Notes: generated by a model not told the origin, from the sequence alone. DNA of 64,000 bases from JAGNRR01 sp965230665 (GCA_965230665.1 CBDDLM010000004.1:496001-560000); one strand, 5' to 3'. Counted from the first letter of the stretch, positions 1-10,085 are shown. Numbers and translations: made by a program.

Positions 1-1222
1 CATCAAAACCACCTACACCTACTAAACCATTAGAAGACCAGTATAACTTACCGCCTTTGGAATCATAGTAAGGTGTTATTTCGTCACCTGTCGTATTCAC
101 ACGTTTACCACAATTCTGTGGTCTACGATATTGTCTATCCTCATCACGAGTAGAATCATATACGGTATACCAGATATCAAATCCACCTACACCTTGTAGT
201 TTACGATTAGAAGAAAAGAAAAGTACTTCTTTCTTACCTACATAAGCCATATAAGGATTCGTTACTGAAATCTTAGGATTCTCATCATCCTTCATGAAAT
301 CTTGTGTTATTTGTAAACGCTTTGGTTTACCCCACAAACCAATCTTTCTATTGAACTTGGCTACCCAAATTTCACACTTTGTTTCCATGCTATCAAGTTC
401 AACACACTTAGTGAAATAGAAACGATCTCCTCCTGGGCTCCAACAGCCATTACCAATATGATGTGACTTGGACTTAAATCGTCCCGCATCATCTTTAAAG
501 TCCATAGCTACTTCAAAACTATCTTTTACTTTTGTGCGATCAAACTCCTTCGGTGCCCACTTAAATTTTGAATAATAATCCCGACGTTTGTCTTTCCCTT
601 TATACAAAATTTTATTGGACTTCATTGTAGCGAATAAAAGGGCTGTATCACCTAAAGGTACTGGAGCATAATCAGTATATGCACTATTCACATTTGGACC
701 AGCATTTTTAACATAAGCTCTTTCTGGATTTAAAATTGACTTCATAGCCATTTTACAACCAGCAATTTCTCTGTTTATTTGCTTGAATAATTTTCTTCTA
801 TCACGAGCTCTATAGGTTCTTTTAAATTCCTCAAAACGCTCAATCGCTACTTCATACTCCCCATTCATTTTACGCATAATACCCTCTCTATAAGGCGCTT
901 TTACGTAAATAGCAGATGCTAAATTATAGGCCATAAGGTAATGTTCTGCGGCCGGGCCGTAGTCACGATTCATCCTATACGACTCCGCTAATTTATAATG
1001 TACGTAAGGATTCCGTGGCTGTTCTTTTAAAAGCTGCACATAATAATCCTCTGCAGTATAGTAACTCCATTGGTCAAAGAGACGGTCTGCATACTTCAAC
1101 TTCTTTTTAAATGGAAGTTTAGAAGCAGGATCTTCTTTTTTATTAATTAGTCGTTGAGCATTTACGTTTCCTCCAAAAATGAGGAGCGATACCAGTGTTA
1201 AAAGCAATAGATTCTTATTCAT
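1..1222 (-). CDS. TPR/PD40-repeat OmpA-family-type secreted protein (3' part outside window)
   Basis: Read on the minus strand from ATG at 1222, the frame stays open for about 407 codons to the window edge, so the C-terminus is missing. It opens with a signal peptide (hydrophobic LLLLTLVSLLIF core, cleavage near NVNAQ). TPR-like helices follow over roughly residues 30-150. Then come PD40 beta-propeller blades, including YTDYAPVPLGDTALLFAT and the VLFFSSNR and LYWSSNG motifs. In Bacteroidota this architecture usually ends in a peptidoglycan-binding OmpA domain. Such genes sit beside PorP/SprF, as here: the neighbour starts 1.1 kb upstream on the same strand. The likely role is an envelope anchor linked to T9SS or gliding. 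The OmpA end is inferred from the family and not seen. Confidence 0.8.
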   Translation of the reverse strand, partial: MNKNLLLLTLVSLLIFGGNVNAQRLINKKEDPASKLPFKKKLKYADRLFDQWSYYTAEDYYVQLLKEQPRNPYVHYKLAESYRMNRDYGPAAEHYLMAYNLASAIYVKAPYREGIMRKMNGEYEVAIERFEEFKRTYRARDRRKLFKQINREIAGCKMAMKSILNPERAYVKNAGPNVNSAYTDYAPVPLGDTALLFATMKSNKILYKGKDKRRDYYSKFKWAPKEFDRTKVKDSFEVAMDFKDDAGRFKSKSHHIGNGCWSPGGDRFYFTKCVELDSMETKCEIWVAKFNRKIGLWGKPKRLQITQDFMKDDENPKISVTNPYMAYVGKKEVLFFSSNRKLQGVGGFDIWYTVYDSTRDEDRQYRRPQNCGKRVNTTGDEITPYYDSKGGKLYWSSNGLVGVGGFD

Positions 1223-1293
1223 TTCTCTGAAATGTTGATGCTGTAAATATAGTTATTGAATTGATAAAAGCGAAAAGCTTTTAGCTTATTTTT

Positions 1294-2340
1294 TTAGAAA
1301 CGCGCGCATGGATAGCTTTGGTTTCTAAATCTGTCCAGAGCATTCGCCATAATGTATTGCAAGGCTATTTCAAAACCACCATAATTCGATACTCGTCCTA
1401 AGTTCTCAGCATTTCCCATATAGTCATAACCTACACCTACTCTGAAACCATTCCATTCCATTCCGGCAGTAATTAATACAGAACCGTTGTCATCCATGCG
1501 AGTATAACCTCCAACAAAAACAGCAGGAGCCAAAGCTCTTAAAGCATTTGGGTCTATAACATAATGTGCTTCCATACCCGCAACTAACTCTTGGGCTGAA
1601 GACTGTGTTTGGAACATAACCGCGGGCTTTAACGTCAATTGTTGAGACTCTCCTAAACTCCAAGCTAATCCAGCTTGACCTCCTAAGCGAATATCTAAAC
1701 CAACTTCGTTATTGGCCTTGGTTAAAAATGAAATTTTAGGTTGGTTTAAATTAAATACAGAACCTCCTAAGAAATAAGATAAATTATCTCTAAGCGTATG
1801 AGACCATTTTAAGCCAACATTCGCTGTAAAATAGTTATGTTTTGGATCTAATACTTCACCTGTAGTACCTGGTTGGAAACCTCCATTAAAAAATTCATCT
1901 CCCCAGTACAAATTAGCTAAGTCTACGCTTAAAGAGTGATACCCACCTTGCATCCCTAAAGAAAGCCTAGTCTTAGACTGGTCATCTAAAGTAAGATGGT
2001 AGGCTATAGAGGCTAAAAATGCAGTTTGCTGCAAATTTCCGTCTCCAGCTTGGTCATTAAAAAACTGAACGCCAGCAGCCAAATAATTATCATCTCCTAA
2101 AGCTCTTGTAATTGGAGCATCAAAAGAAGCACCAAAGGTTACAAAAGGTACAGTAACACTATTCCATTGATTACGATAAATAGCATTCGCGCGCCATAAA
2201 CCATCATGCCCCCCTGTATTTGCTGGATTTAGCGTTAAAGGAGACATATTAAATTGAGTAAAATGGATATCCTGTGCAGTACCCGTGTACCCAATACCCA
2301 TCACTAAAAAGAATAAGAATGATTTTACTACTGTTTTCAT
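1294..2340 (-). CDS. PorP/SprF family type IX secretion membrane protein
   Basis: A 348-residue protein with a signal peptide (MKTVVKSFLFFLVMG..GTAQ) followed at once by the family's diagnostic N-terminus, DIHFTQFNMSPLTLNPANTG. The rest alternates beta-strands typical of a 14-strand outer-membrane barrel. PorP/SprF proteins are T9SS accessory proteins; SprF is needed for SprB surface display in Flavobacterium. The reading frame opens six codons earlier at 2358, but the Met at 2340 puts the signal peptide at the N-terminus and is preferred. The TPR/PD40 gene lies 71 bp downstream on the same strand, a classic pairing. Genomes carry many paralogues, so the substrate cannot be assigned. Confidence 0.93.
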   Translation of the reverse strand: MKTVVKSFLFFLVMGIGYTGTAQDIHFTQFNMSPLTLNPANTGGHDGLWRANAIYRNQWNSVTVPFVTFGASFDAPITRALGDDNYLAAGVQFFNDQAGDGNLQQTAFLASIAYHLTLDDQSKTRLSLGMQGGYHSLSVDLANLYWGDEFFNGGFQPGTTGEVLDPKHNYFTANVGLKWSHTLRDNLSYFLGGSVFNLNQPKISFLTKANNEVGLDIRLGGQAGLAWSLGESQQLTLKPAVMFQTQSSAQELVAGMEAHYVIDPNALRALAPAVFVGGYTRMDDNGSVLITAGMEWNGFRVGVGYDYMGNAENLGRVSNYGGFEIALQYIMANALDRFRNQSYPCARF

Positions 2341-2428
2341 TGTTCTAAATCTTGGCATAAATATATAAATTATCTAATTAAATAAATGTGTTTCTATGTT
2401 TTATTCTTTCTCTGTCAATAGAATTAAA

Positions 2429-2436
2429 CAAATGTA
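2429..2436 (-). promoter_or_regulatory. Candidate -7 element TACATTTG upstream of PorP/SprF
   Basis: The minus strand reads TACATTTG, a perfect match to the Bacteroidota -7 consensus TAnnTTTG, about 90 bp ahead of the PorP start. No TTTG is found 18-21 bp further upstream, so the call rests on one box only. Confidence 0.35.
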
Positions 2437-2560
2437 AGGTTTAATTCTTAGTTATCATTCATAGCCAAATAGAAGATTTAAGCCCTAATTATACACAGTA
2501 TAGTGGATATTTAGTACATGCTCTCATATCTCCGAATGGCGTTTTCTTAAGGCTTCTTAG

Positions 2561-2568
2561 TAGGTTTG
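2561..2568 (+). promoter_or_regulatory. Candidate -7 element TAGGTTTG ahead of ftsK
   Basis: TAGGTTTG fits TAnnTTTG and ends 11 bp before the ftsK ATG. A transcript from here would have almost no leader. The -33 region shows only GTTTTC, so support is moderate. Confidence 0.4.
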
Positions 2569-2579
2569 TTGAATATTTT

Positions 2580-5081
2580 ATGGCTAAAAAAACCAACAAA
2601 AAAAAATCAACGAAAAAAACCGTACAGCAGTCCTCTGCTTTTAAAGACGGACGCGCGAAAAAAATCGTTGGGATCGTACTTCTTCTTTTTATTTTCTTTT
2701 TGGTAACAGCCCTATTTTCTTACCTGTTTACCTGGCAACAAGATCAGGATAAAGTGCTGAGTGCAAAAAGTATCTGGCATTTTGTAAGTAATCAACATAT
2801 TTTAGTGGAAAATGCTGCTGGGCGGTTGGGTGCCATTGCATCACATAGTATAATATATAAAGGTTTTGGACTAGCCTCCTATTTGTTCATAGTACTGTTA
2901 ATTATCTATACAATTAACCTTTTTGCACCCAAAAAATGGATACATTACCTAAAAACAACCTTCTATATACTAGTTAGTATTCTTGTTCTGAGTCCCATGC
3001 TCTCCTACTTCCTAAGCTCCGATGTTCTTGGTTTAACTACCTTTCGATATGGTGGCGCATTTGGAAATAAGATTGTATCCTTATTAAATGGTGCTCTTGG
3101 TTCAGGAGGTACCTTAGCAATCTTTATTGGATTAGCTCTTTCATTAATAATCTTTTGGTTTAACCCCATTCTCCGTATGCCTTTGTGGGATAAGTTGAAG
3201 GCTCGAAGATCTCAAAACGAAATAAGTCATACTGAGCATCATAAAGACTCACAAGATCAGACCTTAGATGATCTAATAATCGAAGAAAAGAAATCAGAAC
3301 CTGTGATCTTAGAGCCCAATCCAATTCCTATAAAGGAGGACAAACCAGATATGGTACAGTTCGAAAACACAAAGGAAGAACAACAAGAATCTGTCGAAGA
3401 ACCTGTTGTTGAAAATCCATTTGAGAATGAAAATGTTTCTAAAGTTGAACTAGAAACTGAAACGCCAGAAAAGGAAAAAGTCGATGGAGATTTAGAACTT
3501 GAGGTTCAAGAAGCTATACAGGAAGAAGCAGAAATTTCTTCTTCAGGACAAATAGCCTCCGATGAACCTTACGACCCTTCTCTTGATTTAAGGAATTATA
3601 AATTCCCAACGATTGACTTATTGGAAGATCGAAAGAGCTCAGGTGTAAATATCGACAAAAACGAACTAGAGAATAATAAGAATCAAATTATTCAAACCCT
3701 CAAGAGCTTTAAAATTGATATTCAAAAAATCTCAGCTACAGTAGGGCCTACTGTTACTTTGTATGAAATTGTTCCAGCTGAAGGAGTGCGCATTTCTAAA
3801 ATCAGAAACCTTGAAGATGATATTGCCTTAAACCTTGCAGCACTTGGCATTCGGATTATTGCCCCTATTCCTGGCAAGGGAACTATTGGTATAGAAGTTC
3901 CCAATAAGAAAAAGCAAATCGTAAATATGCGCACGCTTTTGTCTTCAGATAAATTTAAGACTACAGATGCAGCCCTGCCAATTGCTATCGGTAAAAAAAT
4001 CGACAACGAAAACTATATTGTTGACTTAGCTAAAATGCCTCACTTGTTGATGGCAGGGGCAACAGGACAAGGTAAATCTGTTGGTATCAATGCGCTTCTC
4101 GTTTCGCTTCTTTATAAAAAACACCCAGCGCAACTAAAATTTGTTTTAGTTGATCCAAAGAAAGTTGAGCTTTCTGTTTATCGTCATATAGAAAAACACT
4201 TCCTTGCTAAACTGCCAAATGAAGAAGAGGCCATTATTACGGACACTAAAAAAGTGATCAATACTGTTAATGCACTCTGTATTGAAATGGATGAGCGCTA
4301 TGAACTTTTGAAAAATGCAGGCGCAAGAAACTTAGCAGAGTACAACGCTAAATTTATTAAACGAAAACTAAATCCAGAAAAGGGACATAAATACCTTCCT
4401 TATATTGTACTTATCATTGATGAGTTTGCTGATCTCATTATGACGGCTGGTAAAGAAATTGAAACACCTATCGCCCGTCTTGCACAGCTGGCTCGAGCTA
4501 TTGGCATTCACTTAATCGTAGCTACACAAAGACCATCTGTAAATGTGATTACGGGTACGATTAAAGCAAATTTCCCTGCCAGAATGGCTTTTAAAGTATC
4601 TTCAAAAATTGACTCTAGAACAATTTTAGATACTGGTGGAGCAGATCAATTGATTGGTCGTGGTGATTTGTTGATATCTAATGGTGGGGAACTTGTGCGT
4701 CTACAATGTGCTTTTGTTGATACCCCTGAAGTAGAAGCGGTTGTTGAATTTATAGGAGACCAAAGAGGATACCCTACTGCGCATGACCTCCCAGAATATA
4801 TAGGTGCCGATGAAGAGAATAGTGCTCCAGGCCAAATGGATGTAAAGAATTTTGATAAAATCTTTAAAGATGCGGCTCTATTGGTGGTCACCTCTGAAAG
4901 CGGAAGTACCAGTATGTTACAACGAAGATTTAACCTTGGATACAATCGTGCAGGACGGATTATGGACCAACTAGAAGCTGTGGGTATTGTCGGCCCTAGT
5001 ATTGGTAGCAAGGCGCGTGAGGTTATGGTAAAAACGGAGGCTGAGCTCATGCAAGTACTTTCGGAAATAGGCGTCCAGTAA
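2580..5081 (+). CDS. ftsK: DNA translocase FtsK/SpoIIIE
   Basis: An 833-residue septal DNA pump that clears and resolves chromosome termini at division. A lysine-rich N-terminus is followed by four hydrophobic segments at about residues 30-50, 92-113, 124-146 and 172-196. A highly acidic linker (about 210-330) leads to the motor. Walker A is GATGQGKS at 493-500, and Walker B is LIIDEF with D614/E615. The ATQRP and FPARMAFKV motifs also match the family. The C-terminal winged-helix gamma domain (about 760-833) includes SMLQRRFNLGYNRAGRIMD. The linker is shorter than in E. coli FtsK, as usual in Bacteroidota. It stands alone on + and diverges from PorP. Confidence 0.98.
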   Translation: MAKKTNKKKSTKKTVQQSSAFKDGRAKKIVGIVLLLFIFFLVTALFSYLFTWQQDQDKVLSAKSIWHFVSNQHILVENAAGRLGAIASHSIIYKGFGLASYLFIVLLIIYTINLFAPKKWIHYLKTTFYILVSILVLSPMLSYFLSSDVLGLTTFRYGGAFGNKIVSLLNGALGSGGTLAIFIGLALSLIIFWFNPILRMPLWDKLKARRSQNEISHTEHHKDSQDQTLDDLIIEEKKSEPVILEPNPIPIKEDKPDMVQFENTKEEQQESVEEPVVENPFENENVSKVELETETPEKEKVDGDLELEVQEAIQEEAEISSSGQIASDEPYDPSLDLRNYKFPTIDLLEDRKSSGVNIDKNELENNKNQIIQTLKSFKIDIQKISATVGPTVTLYEIVPAEGVRISKIRNLEDDIALNLAALGIRIIAPIPGKGTIGIEVPNKKKQIVNMRTLLSSDKFKTTDAALPIAIGKKIDNENYIVDLAKMPHLLMAGATGQGKSVGINALLVSLLYKKHPAQLKFVLVDPKKVELSVYRHIEKHFLAKLPNEEEAIITDTKKVINTVNALCIEMDERYELLKNAGARNLAEYNAKFIKRKLNPEKGHKYLPYIVLIIDEFADLIMTAGKEIETPIARLAQLARAIGIHLIVATQRPSVNVITGTIKANFPARMAFKVSSKIDSRTILDTGGADQLIGRGDLLISNGGELVRLQCAFVDTPEVEAVVEFIGDQRGYPTAHDLPEYIGADEENSAPGQMDVKNFDKIFKDAALLVVTSESGSTSMLQRRFNLGYNRAGRIMDQLEAVGIVGPSIGSKAREVMVKTEAELMQVLSEIGVQ

Positions 5082-5168
5082 ACCTATGGATATACATGTA
5101 ACATGCTGATGCATCAGTTTAAAATTGGTTAGATTTGATTTCGATATATTTTACGCGAACTTGATCTA

Positions 5169-6896
5169 ATGAAAAATAAGCTATCCTACATCACGCTCTT
5201 ATGTATTACAGCTTTTTCATTGTTATGGGGAACGGTTCAATTAAATGATATTGTCGAGGCTAAAAAATCTCTTATTAACTGGGATGGATATGGATATTAC
5301 CTTCATTTACCATCAATTTTTATCTATGATGATCTTACAGATTATCAAAAGGTTCATACTGCGGCCAAAAAATATCAAATCAATACCGACTATCAAACAA
5401 GACCTTTAAACGATAGTATTCAATATCCAGTATATCCTGTAGGTCAGGCATTAACCTGGACACCATTCTTTGGTTTAGCACATACCATTGCCAAACAAAC
5501 CGACCATGAAGCGGATGGTTTTTCAGCCCCATATCAGATTGCAATTCTCAGCTCCAGTATTCTATTTATTTTTTTAGGGTTTTATTTTAACCGGAAACTA
5601 TTACTGTACTTCTTCTCAGATAAAATTGTTGCACTTGCTATGTTGTGTATTTATCTGGCAACAAATTACTTGTATTATTCCCACTACGAGATTTCAATTA
5701 CCCATGTTTATTTATACGGCTACTTATCCATCTTCTTGTATGCAATATACAGGTACCACCTCGAGAAAACTAAAAAGCACCTATGGATAGCTGGGATTTG
5801 TTTTGGGATAGGAGTCCTTACAAGGAACTCAGAAGTTTTTTGGCTTTTCATTCCCTTCTTTCTTGGTATAGATATAAAAAACATCAGATCATTCCAAAGT
5901 TTCATTCCAAGGATTAAACAAGCATTCTTCTTTATCGCGGTGAGCTTATTACTCTACACCATGTTTCAAATATCCTATTTTAAAGTAAGTACGAATCAAT
6001 GGTTTGTAAACGGTTATGGTGATCATAGTTTTAATTTATTGGAACCTCATTTCTACAATTGCCTTTTGGGTTTTTATAAAGGTTGGTTCATCTACACCCC
6101 CATTGCTGTTGCCTTTATCGTTGGACTCATTTTTGTCTATCAAAAAAACAAGACCTGGTTTTATTCAATACTCATTTATACCGCTTTATATATATACCTT
6201 TTGATCAGTTGGGATGACTGGACCTATGGAAGTACGTTTGGGTTTCGTCCCATTGTTCAATCTTACAGTTTGCTAATTCTTCCTTTAGCATATACTATCC
6301 AGTTCTTTTTTGATCGAGTAAAATGGATTGGAGGTATACTGCTGTTGGGAATTATCTCACTACACTTAATTCAGTTGAGACAATACAACACGCGGATATT
6401 TCTAAGAGAAAACTACTCATACGCCTATTACAAAAGGGTCTTTCTAAAACTTAAAGTGGATAAACATGACCGTATTGTAATTGATATTCCGAGTCACCAA
6501 TTCGATAAAAAAGTTAGACAAATAAGAAACATTTACACACAAACAAACCCGCTCATAATACCTCCTACTGAAATCGAAAAAAAATATCCAATTACCACAA
6601 TAAGTTCAGACCAAGATATTCGCCTACAAATTCATATGATATATAGTTATTTTGGAGACTCATATGGTGCATGGAACCAACCTAGACTTATTACGCAAAC
6701 TAAGTCGAATTCGGGATCATCTTATTGGACTGGGCTTCGTCTTCCAGAGATCATGCGCAATAAGAAAAGGGATACCATTCTATTCAACCAACTTATACCA
6801 GGTAGCCCTAATGATAGTCTATCTTGTTTTCTTACAACTCAGGTACAGGATAGTATTATTATTCATGAATTACAAATTGATGAAATAGCACCTTAG
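5169..6896 (+). CDS. Polytopic GT-C-type (family 39-like) membrane glycosyltransferase
   Basis: A 575-residue protein with one N-terminal hydrophobic segment, then a short extracytoplasmic stretch containing NWDGYGYYLHLPS, then about nine more transmembrane helices up to about residue 410. A soluble C-terminal tail of about 160 residues follows. The first-loop acidic residue followed by aromatic residues, and the many-helix layout, match GT-C enzymes that use polyprenyl-phosphate sugars. The donor and acceptor are unknown. It lies 87 bp after ftsK and 36 bp before the YjbR gene, so it may be part of a loose operon. A non-catalytic membrane protein cannot be excluded. Confidence 0.6.
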   Translation: MKNKLSYITLLCITAFSLLWGTVQLNDIVEAKKSLINWDGYGYYLHLPSIFIYDDLTDYQKVHTAAKKYQINTDYQTRPLNDSIQYPVYPVGQALTWTPFFGLAHTIAKQTDHEADGFSAPYQIAILSSSILFIFLGFYFNRKLLLYFFSDKIVALAMLCIYLATNYLYYSHYEISITHVYLYGYLSIFLYAIYRYHLEKTKKHLWIAGICFGIGVLTRNSEVFWLFIPFFLGIDIKNIRSFQSFIPRIKQAFFFIAVSLLLYTMFQISYFKVSTNQWFVNGYGDHSFNLLEPHFYNCLLGFYKGWFIYTPIAVAFIVGLIFVYQKNKTWFYSILIYTALYIYLLISWDDWTYGSTFGFRPIVQSYSLLILPLAYTIQFFFDRVKWIGGILLLGIISLHLIQLRQYNTRIFLRENYSYAYYKRVFLKLKVDKHDRIVIDIPSHQFDKKVRQIRNIYTQTNPLIIPPTEIEKKYPITTISSDQDIRLQIHMIYSYFGDSYGAWNQPRLITQTKSNSGSSYWTGLRLPEIMRNKKRDTILFNQLIPGSPNDSLSCFLTTQVQDSIIIHELQIDEIAP

Positions 6897-6920
6897 TATC
6901 TAACAATTAGAAAAGATGCG

Positions 6921-6928
6921 TAATTTTG
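6921..6928 (+). promoter_or_regulatory. Candidate -7 element TAATTTTG before the YjbR-family gene
   Basis: TAATTTTG matches TAnnTTTG and ends four bases before the GTG start at 6933. If used, transcription would start at or next to the start codon, giving a leaderless mRNA. No good -33 TTTG is visible. Confidence 0.4.
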
Positions 6929-6932
6929 CGCC

Positions 6933-7283
6933 GTGAATATTGAAGAATATCGGGATTATTGTCTTTCGTTACCGGCTACCTCAGAAGGCTTTCCGTTTGA
7001 TGAAAAAGTTCTTGTTTTTAAAGTCTGTGGTAAAATATTTGCACTTACAAACGTAGATGCATTCGAGTCTATTAATCTAAAATGTGACCCAGAATATGCT
7101 CTTGAATTAAGAGAACAATACCCAGCCGTGCGTGGAGGCTATCATATGAGTAAGAAACACTGGAATACCATAGACCTTGATGGCTCTATTTCTAAAGCAC
7201 AACTTCAAGAGTGGATTAAACATTCCTATGACATGGTGGTAAAGAGTCTACCCAAAAAAGTTAGGCTAGAACTTGAAAAGTAG
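6933..7283 (+). CDS. MmcQ/YjbR family protein
   Basis: A 116-residue protein starting at GTG. It shows the family signature: an N-terminal YCLSLPATSEGFPFDE segment, the beta-strand KVCGKIFALTN, NLKCDPE, and GGYHMSKKHWNTI near residue 75. YjbR/CyaY-like folds are small, widespread and called DNA-binding in databases, but the molecular role is unproven. No better start exists: the GTG is followed directly by the conserved N-terminus. It is 65 bp upstream of dnaG on the same strand. Confidence 0.88.
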   Translation: MNIEEYRDYCLSLPATSEGFPFDEKVLVFKVCGKIFALTNVDAFESINLKCDPEYALELREQYPAVRGGYHMSKKHWNTIDLDGSISKAQLQEWIKHSYDMVVKSLPKKVRLELEK

Positions 7284-7347
7284 TTCTTGTTAATTCATCT
7301 TTTTTTAGTCTACAATTCGCGCAGCTTCACTTTATATTTACAACTCA

Positions 7348-9300
7348 ATGATCAGTCGTTCCACAGTACAACAAGTGATTGACACAGCCGATGTGGTTGA
7401 TGTAGTGGGAAATTTTGTTTCGTTAAAGAAGAGAGGAGCCAATCTCTTGGGGCTATGTCCTTTTCATAATGAGAAGACACCCTCCTTTACAGTTTCTCCG
7501 AGTAAGGGCATCTATAAATGCTTTGGGTGTGGTCAGGCTGGTAATGCCGTAAAGTTCATTCAGGAACATGAAAAACTCTCTTTTCCTGAAGCTATTAAGT
7601 GGCTTGCCAAACGTTATAATATTGAGATTGAAGAAAAGGAACGAACACCTGAAGAACTCCAACAACAAAAGGAAGAAGAGAGCCTTCGCATTATAAACGA
7701 TTTTGCGGCTTCATTCTTTCATAAGACGCTTAAGGAAGATAAAGAAGGACAGCGGATTGGCCTTGCCTATTTTAAAGAACGCGGTTTTATTAACCAAACG
7801 GTTGATACCTTTCAGCTAGGATATGCACCAGAAGATAGACAGGCTTTCACGAATGCTGCTATAAGTAAAGGATATAAGAAAGAACTCCTCATCTTGGCTG
7901 GACTGATTGGCGAGCGAAACGGGGAACTTTTTGATAAGTACAGCGGCAGAGTAATTTTTCCGATCAATAACCAAAGTGGAAAGACAATAGGATTTGGAGC
8001 TCGAATTCTAAAAAGTAATACCAAAGCTCCAAAGTATATTAATACACCCGAAAATCCACTCTATCATAAGAGTAAGACGTTATATGGTATATACCAATCC
8101 AAAAAGGCTATAACGCAAAATGATGAATGCTTCTTAGTAGAGGGCTATACCGATGTGATCTCCTTGCATCAGGGGGGAGTAGAAAATGTGGTGGCCAGCA
8201 GTGGAACGTCGTTAACAGAAGGGCAACTCTACCTCCTAAAGAGGTATACGAAACACCTGACAATATTATACGATGGAGATGCCGCGGGGGTAAAGGCTGC
8301 CTTGCGTGGAATGGATATTGCTCTAGAAGTAGGTCTTAACGTAAAATTGGTTCTTCTTCCCGAAAACCATGATCCGGACTCTTTTATTCAGGAAAAAGGA
8401 GCCGAAGGGTTCCGTGCGTTTGTAACAGAGAATAAAAAGGATTTTGTTGTTTTCAAACTGGAAGCCTCACTCAAAGAAGCTCAAGGAGATAATCTAAAGA
8501 AATCACAACTTATTAATGATATTGCCGAGACCATCTCTAAAATCAACAAGATTGAAGAATTTTCGAAGCAGCAAGATTATATAAGACGCTGTGCGCAGCT
8601 GCTCCAAATTGAAGAAGCTGGCCTTGTTGCCTTAGTCAATAAGAAAATTAGAACAAACCTAGGTAAGAAAAAAAATGAGCATGAGCGAGAGGAGTTAAAA
8701 CAACTAGAACAAGAAGCAGCCCCAGCAATTTCTCACGAACAAGACCCTGCGTTAACATTAACGCAAAAAGACTATAAACAAGAACAAGGCTTGATACGTG
8801 TTCTTATGCAATATGGTAACCGAGAGTATGACGACAACAATAGTGTGGCGGATTTCGTTTTTAGTCTAATACAGGCAGACGACTTCATTAATGAAAAGTG
8901 GCAAGCTTTGTTTTCATTGTATAAAAAAATGTATGAAGAAAGTTTACAATTCCCTGAACTGAAGAACTTTACACATGCTCCTGAAGATAGCATTAATCAA
9001 GCCGCCATCGAAGCTATTCAATTAGATCTTGATTTCGAACCGAGTAAAAATTGGAAGGAAAAGCATCATATTGACATCCCTTCACGCGATGAAACGTTTA
9101 TGGATGATGTTGCAAAGACAGTAGACTATTTCTATTTAAGAAAAATCAAAAGTATCTATAAAGAACATATTGAAGAGCTAAAAGATTTTAAACCTGAGGA
9201 GAACGCAGAAGAAATTTATATCACCCAACAGACGATTCTTGAGATCAAGAATAGAGAAAAAGAAATCTTGAAGAAATGGAAAATTGCAAGTATCGGTTAG
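7348..9300 (+). CDS. dnaG: DNA primase DnaG
   Basis: A 650-residue primase that makes RNA primers at the replication fork. The zinc-binding domain has ligands C37, H40, C58 and C61 within CPFHNEKTPSF and YKCFGCG. The RNA-polymerase core follows, with the TOPRIM motifs FLVEGYTDVISLHQGG and LYDGDAAGVKA. The C-terminal region after about residue 440 is helical and charged, as expected of the DnaB-interacting part, but it is poorly conserved. Length is normal. The 3' end overlaps the convergent outer-membrane gene by 4 bp. Confidence 0.98.
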   Translation: MISRSTVQQVIDTADVVDVVGNFVSLKKRGANLLGLCPFHNEKTPSFTVSPSKGIYKCFGCGQAGNAVKFIQEHEKLSFPEAIKWLAKRYNIEIEEKERTPEELQQQKEEESLRIINDFAASFFHKTLKEDKEGQRIGLAYFKERGFINQTVDTFQLGYAPEDRQAFTNAAISKGYKKELLILAGLIGERNGELFDKYSGRVIFPINNQSGKTIGFGARILKSNTKAPKYINTPENPLYHKSKTLYGIYQSKKAITQNDECFLVEGYTDVISLHQGGVENVVASSGTSLTEGQLYLLKRYTKHLTILYDGDAAGVKAALRGMDIALEVGLNVKLVLLPENHDPDSFIQEKGAEGFRAFVTENKKDFVVFKLEASLKEAQGDNLKKSQLINDIAETISKINKIEEFSKQQDYIRRCAQLLQIEEAGLVALVNKKIRTNLGKKKNEHEREELKQLEQEAAPAISHEQDPALTLTQKDYKQEQGLIRVLMQYGNREYDDNNSVADFVFSLIQADDFINEKWQALFSLYKKMYEESLQFPELKNFTHAPEDSINQAAIEAIQLDLDFEPSKNWKEKHHIDIPSRDETFMDDVAKTVDYFYLRKIKSIYKEHIEELKDFKPEENAEEIYITQQTILEIKNREKEILKKWKIASIG

Positions 9301-9953
9301 AAGCCAATACCTACATGAAACTGTAATCTTTGATTACGCCATTTGGCCTGATTTCCTAAATCGTTTATATTGTTGATACTGGTAATAAAACGCCCTCCAA
9401 TATTCAATTTAGGAAGTGGCCCTACTTTACCAACATTGATCCAAGCTCCTGCTACTGCAGAGAGCTCACCTTTACTAAAAACAGTACGGCCAGATTCTAT
9501 TAAATCATTATTGTCAAGCTCACCAATCCTGCTTGTATATTGCGGACCAGCTTGCAACCATAGGATCTCATTTAGTTTTAAGTTAAATAAAACGGGAATA
9601 GAGAAATTGTGAAATGTAAACTTACCTGTAGCAATACTATCCTTTCCGGCATTAAAGTATTGACTATACAATCCTCCGAATGTCGTATCACTCACTGCCG
9701 TGTTCATACTCCAAAGTCCTTCAATTTGAATACCAGTCTTTCGACCATTAATTGCTAGGAACAAACCAGCTAGCATATTTGTATTATAGGTTTCTAACCA
9801 CTCTTCTCCTTTTATTTTATTAAAATTGGCACCCACTTTAGCACCTACAAGAATATCATAGCCATAAGGTACTTTTTTGTCAGTTCGTTGAGCATATGAA
9901 AACTGGCAAAAAGAAACCAAAAAGGTTAATAGAAGAAATACTTTAGATTTCAT
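9297..9953 (-). CDS. PorT-like outer-membrane beta-barrel protein
   Basis: A 218-residue protein with a signal peptide (MKSKVFLLLTFLVSFCQFSYAQ). It then has amphipathic beta-strands with the typical opening DILVGAKVGANFNKI, the internal GIQIEGLWS, and LQAGPQYTS, ending in the aromatic C-terminus QLQFHVGIGF type that signals BAM insertion. This is the small outer-membrane beta-barrel (PF13568-like) family that includes PorT of the T9SS. No specific partner gene lies nearby, so the role is unknown. It converges with dnaG by a 4-bp overlap, and tRNA-Leu lies upstream. Confidence 0.75.
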   Translation of the reverse strand: MKSKVFLLLTFLVSFCQFSYAQRTDKKVPYGYDILVGAKVGANFNKIKGEEWLETYNTNMLAGLFLAINGRKTGIQIEGLWSMNTAVSDTTFGGLYSQYFNAGKDSIATGKFTFHNFSIPVLFNLKLNEILWLQAGPQYTSRIGELDNNDLIESGRTVFSKGELSAVAGAWINVGKVGPLPKLNIGGRFITSINNINDLGNQAKWRNQRLQFHVGIGF

Positions 9954-10050
9954 GGCGAAAAGTTTCTATAAAATTAAAAAAACACAACCACTTCTGATCG
10001 AAGGTTATCCCAAGAATTCAGTAAAATGTGAATTAACAATGGTGATAACA

Positions 10051-10078
10051 AAAACCCTAACAAAAATGTTAGGGTTTT
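10051..10078 (-). terminator. Intrinsic terminator after tRNA-Leu
   Basis: A near-perfect hairpin (stem AACCCTAACA / TGTTAGGGTT, loop of 4-5 A/T bases) flanked by T runs on the minus strand, just 3' of the tRNA. The A/T flanks are symmetrical, so it could also stop plus-strand transcripts. Confidence 0.8.
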
Positions 10079-10085
10079 AAGTATG

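Noticed and set aside
4646..5050. Antisense 134-codon frame within ftsK
   Set aside because: Shadow of a strongly conserved coding sequence; Ser/Pro-rich composition without family features.
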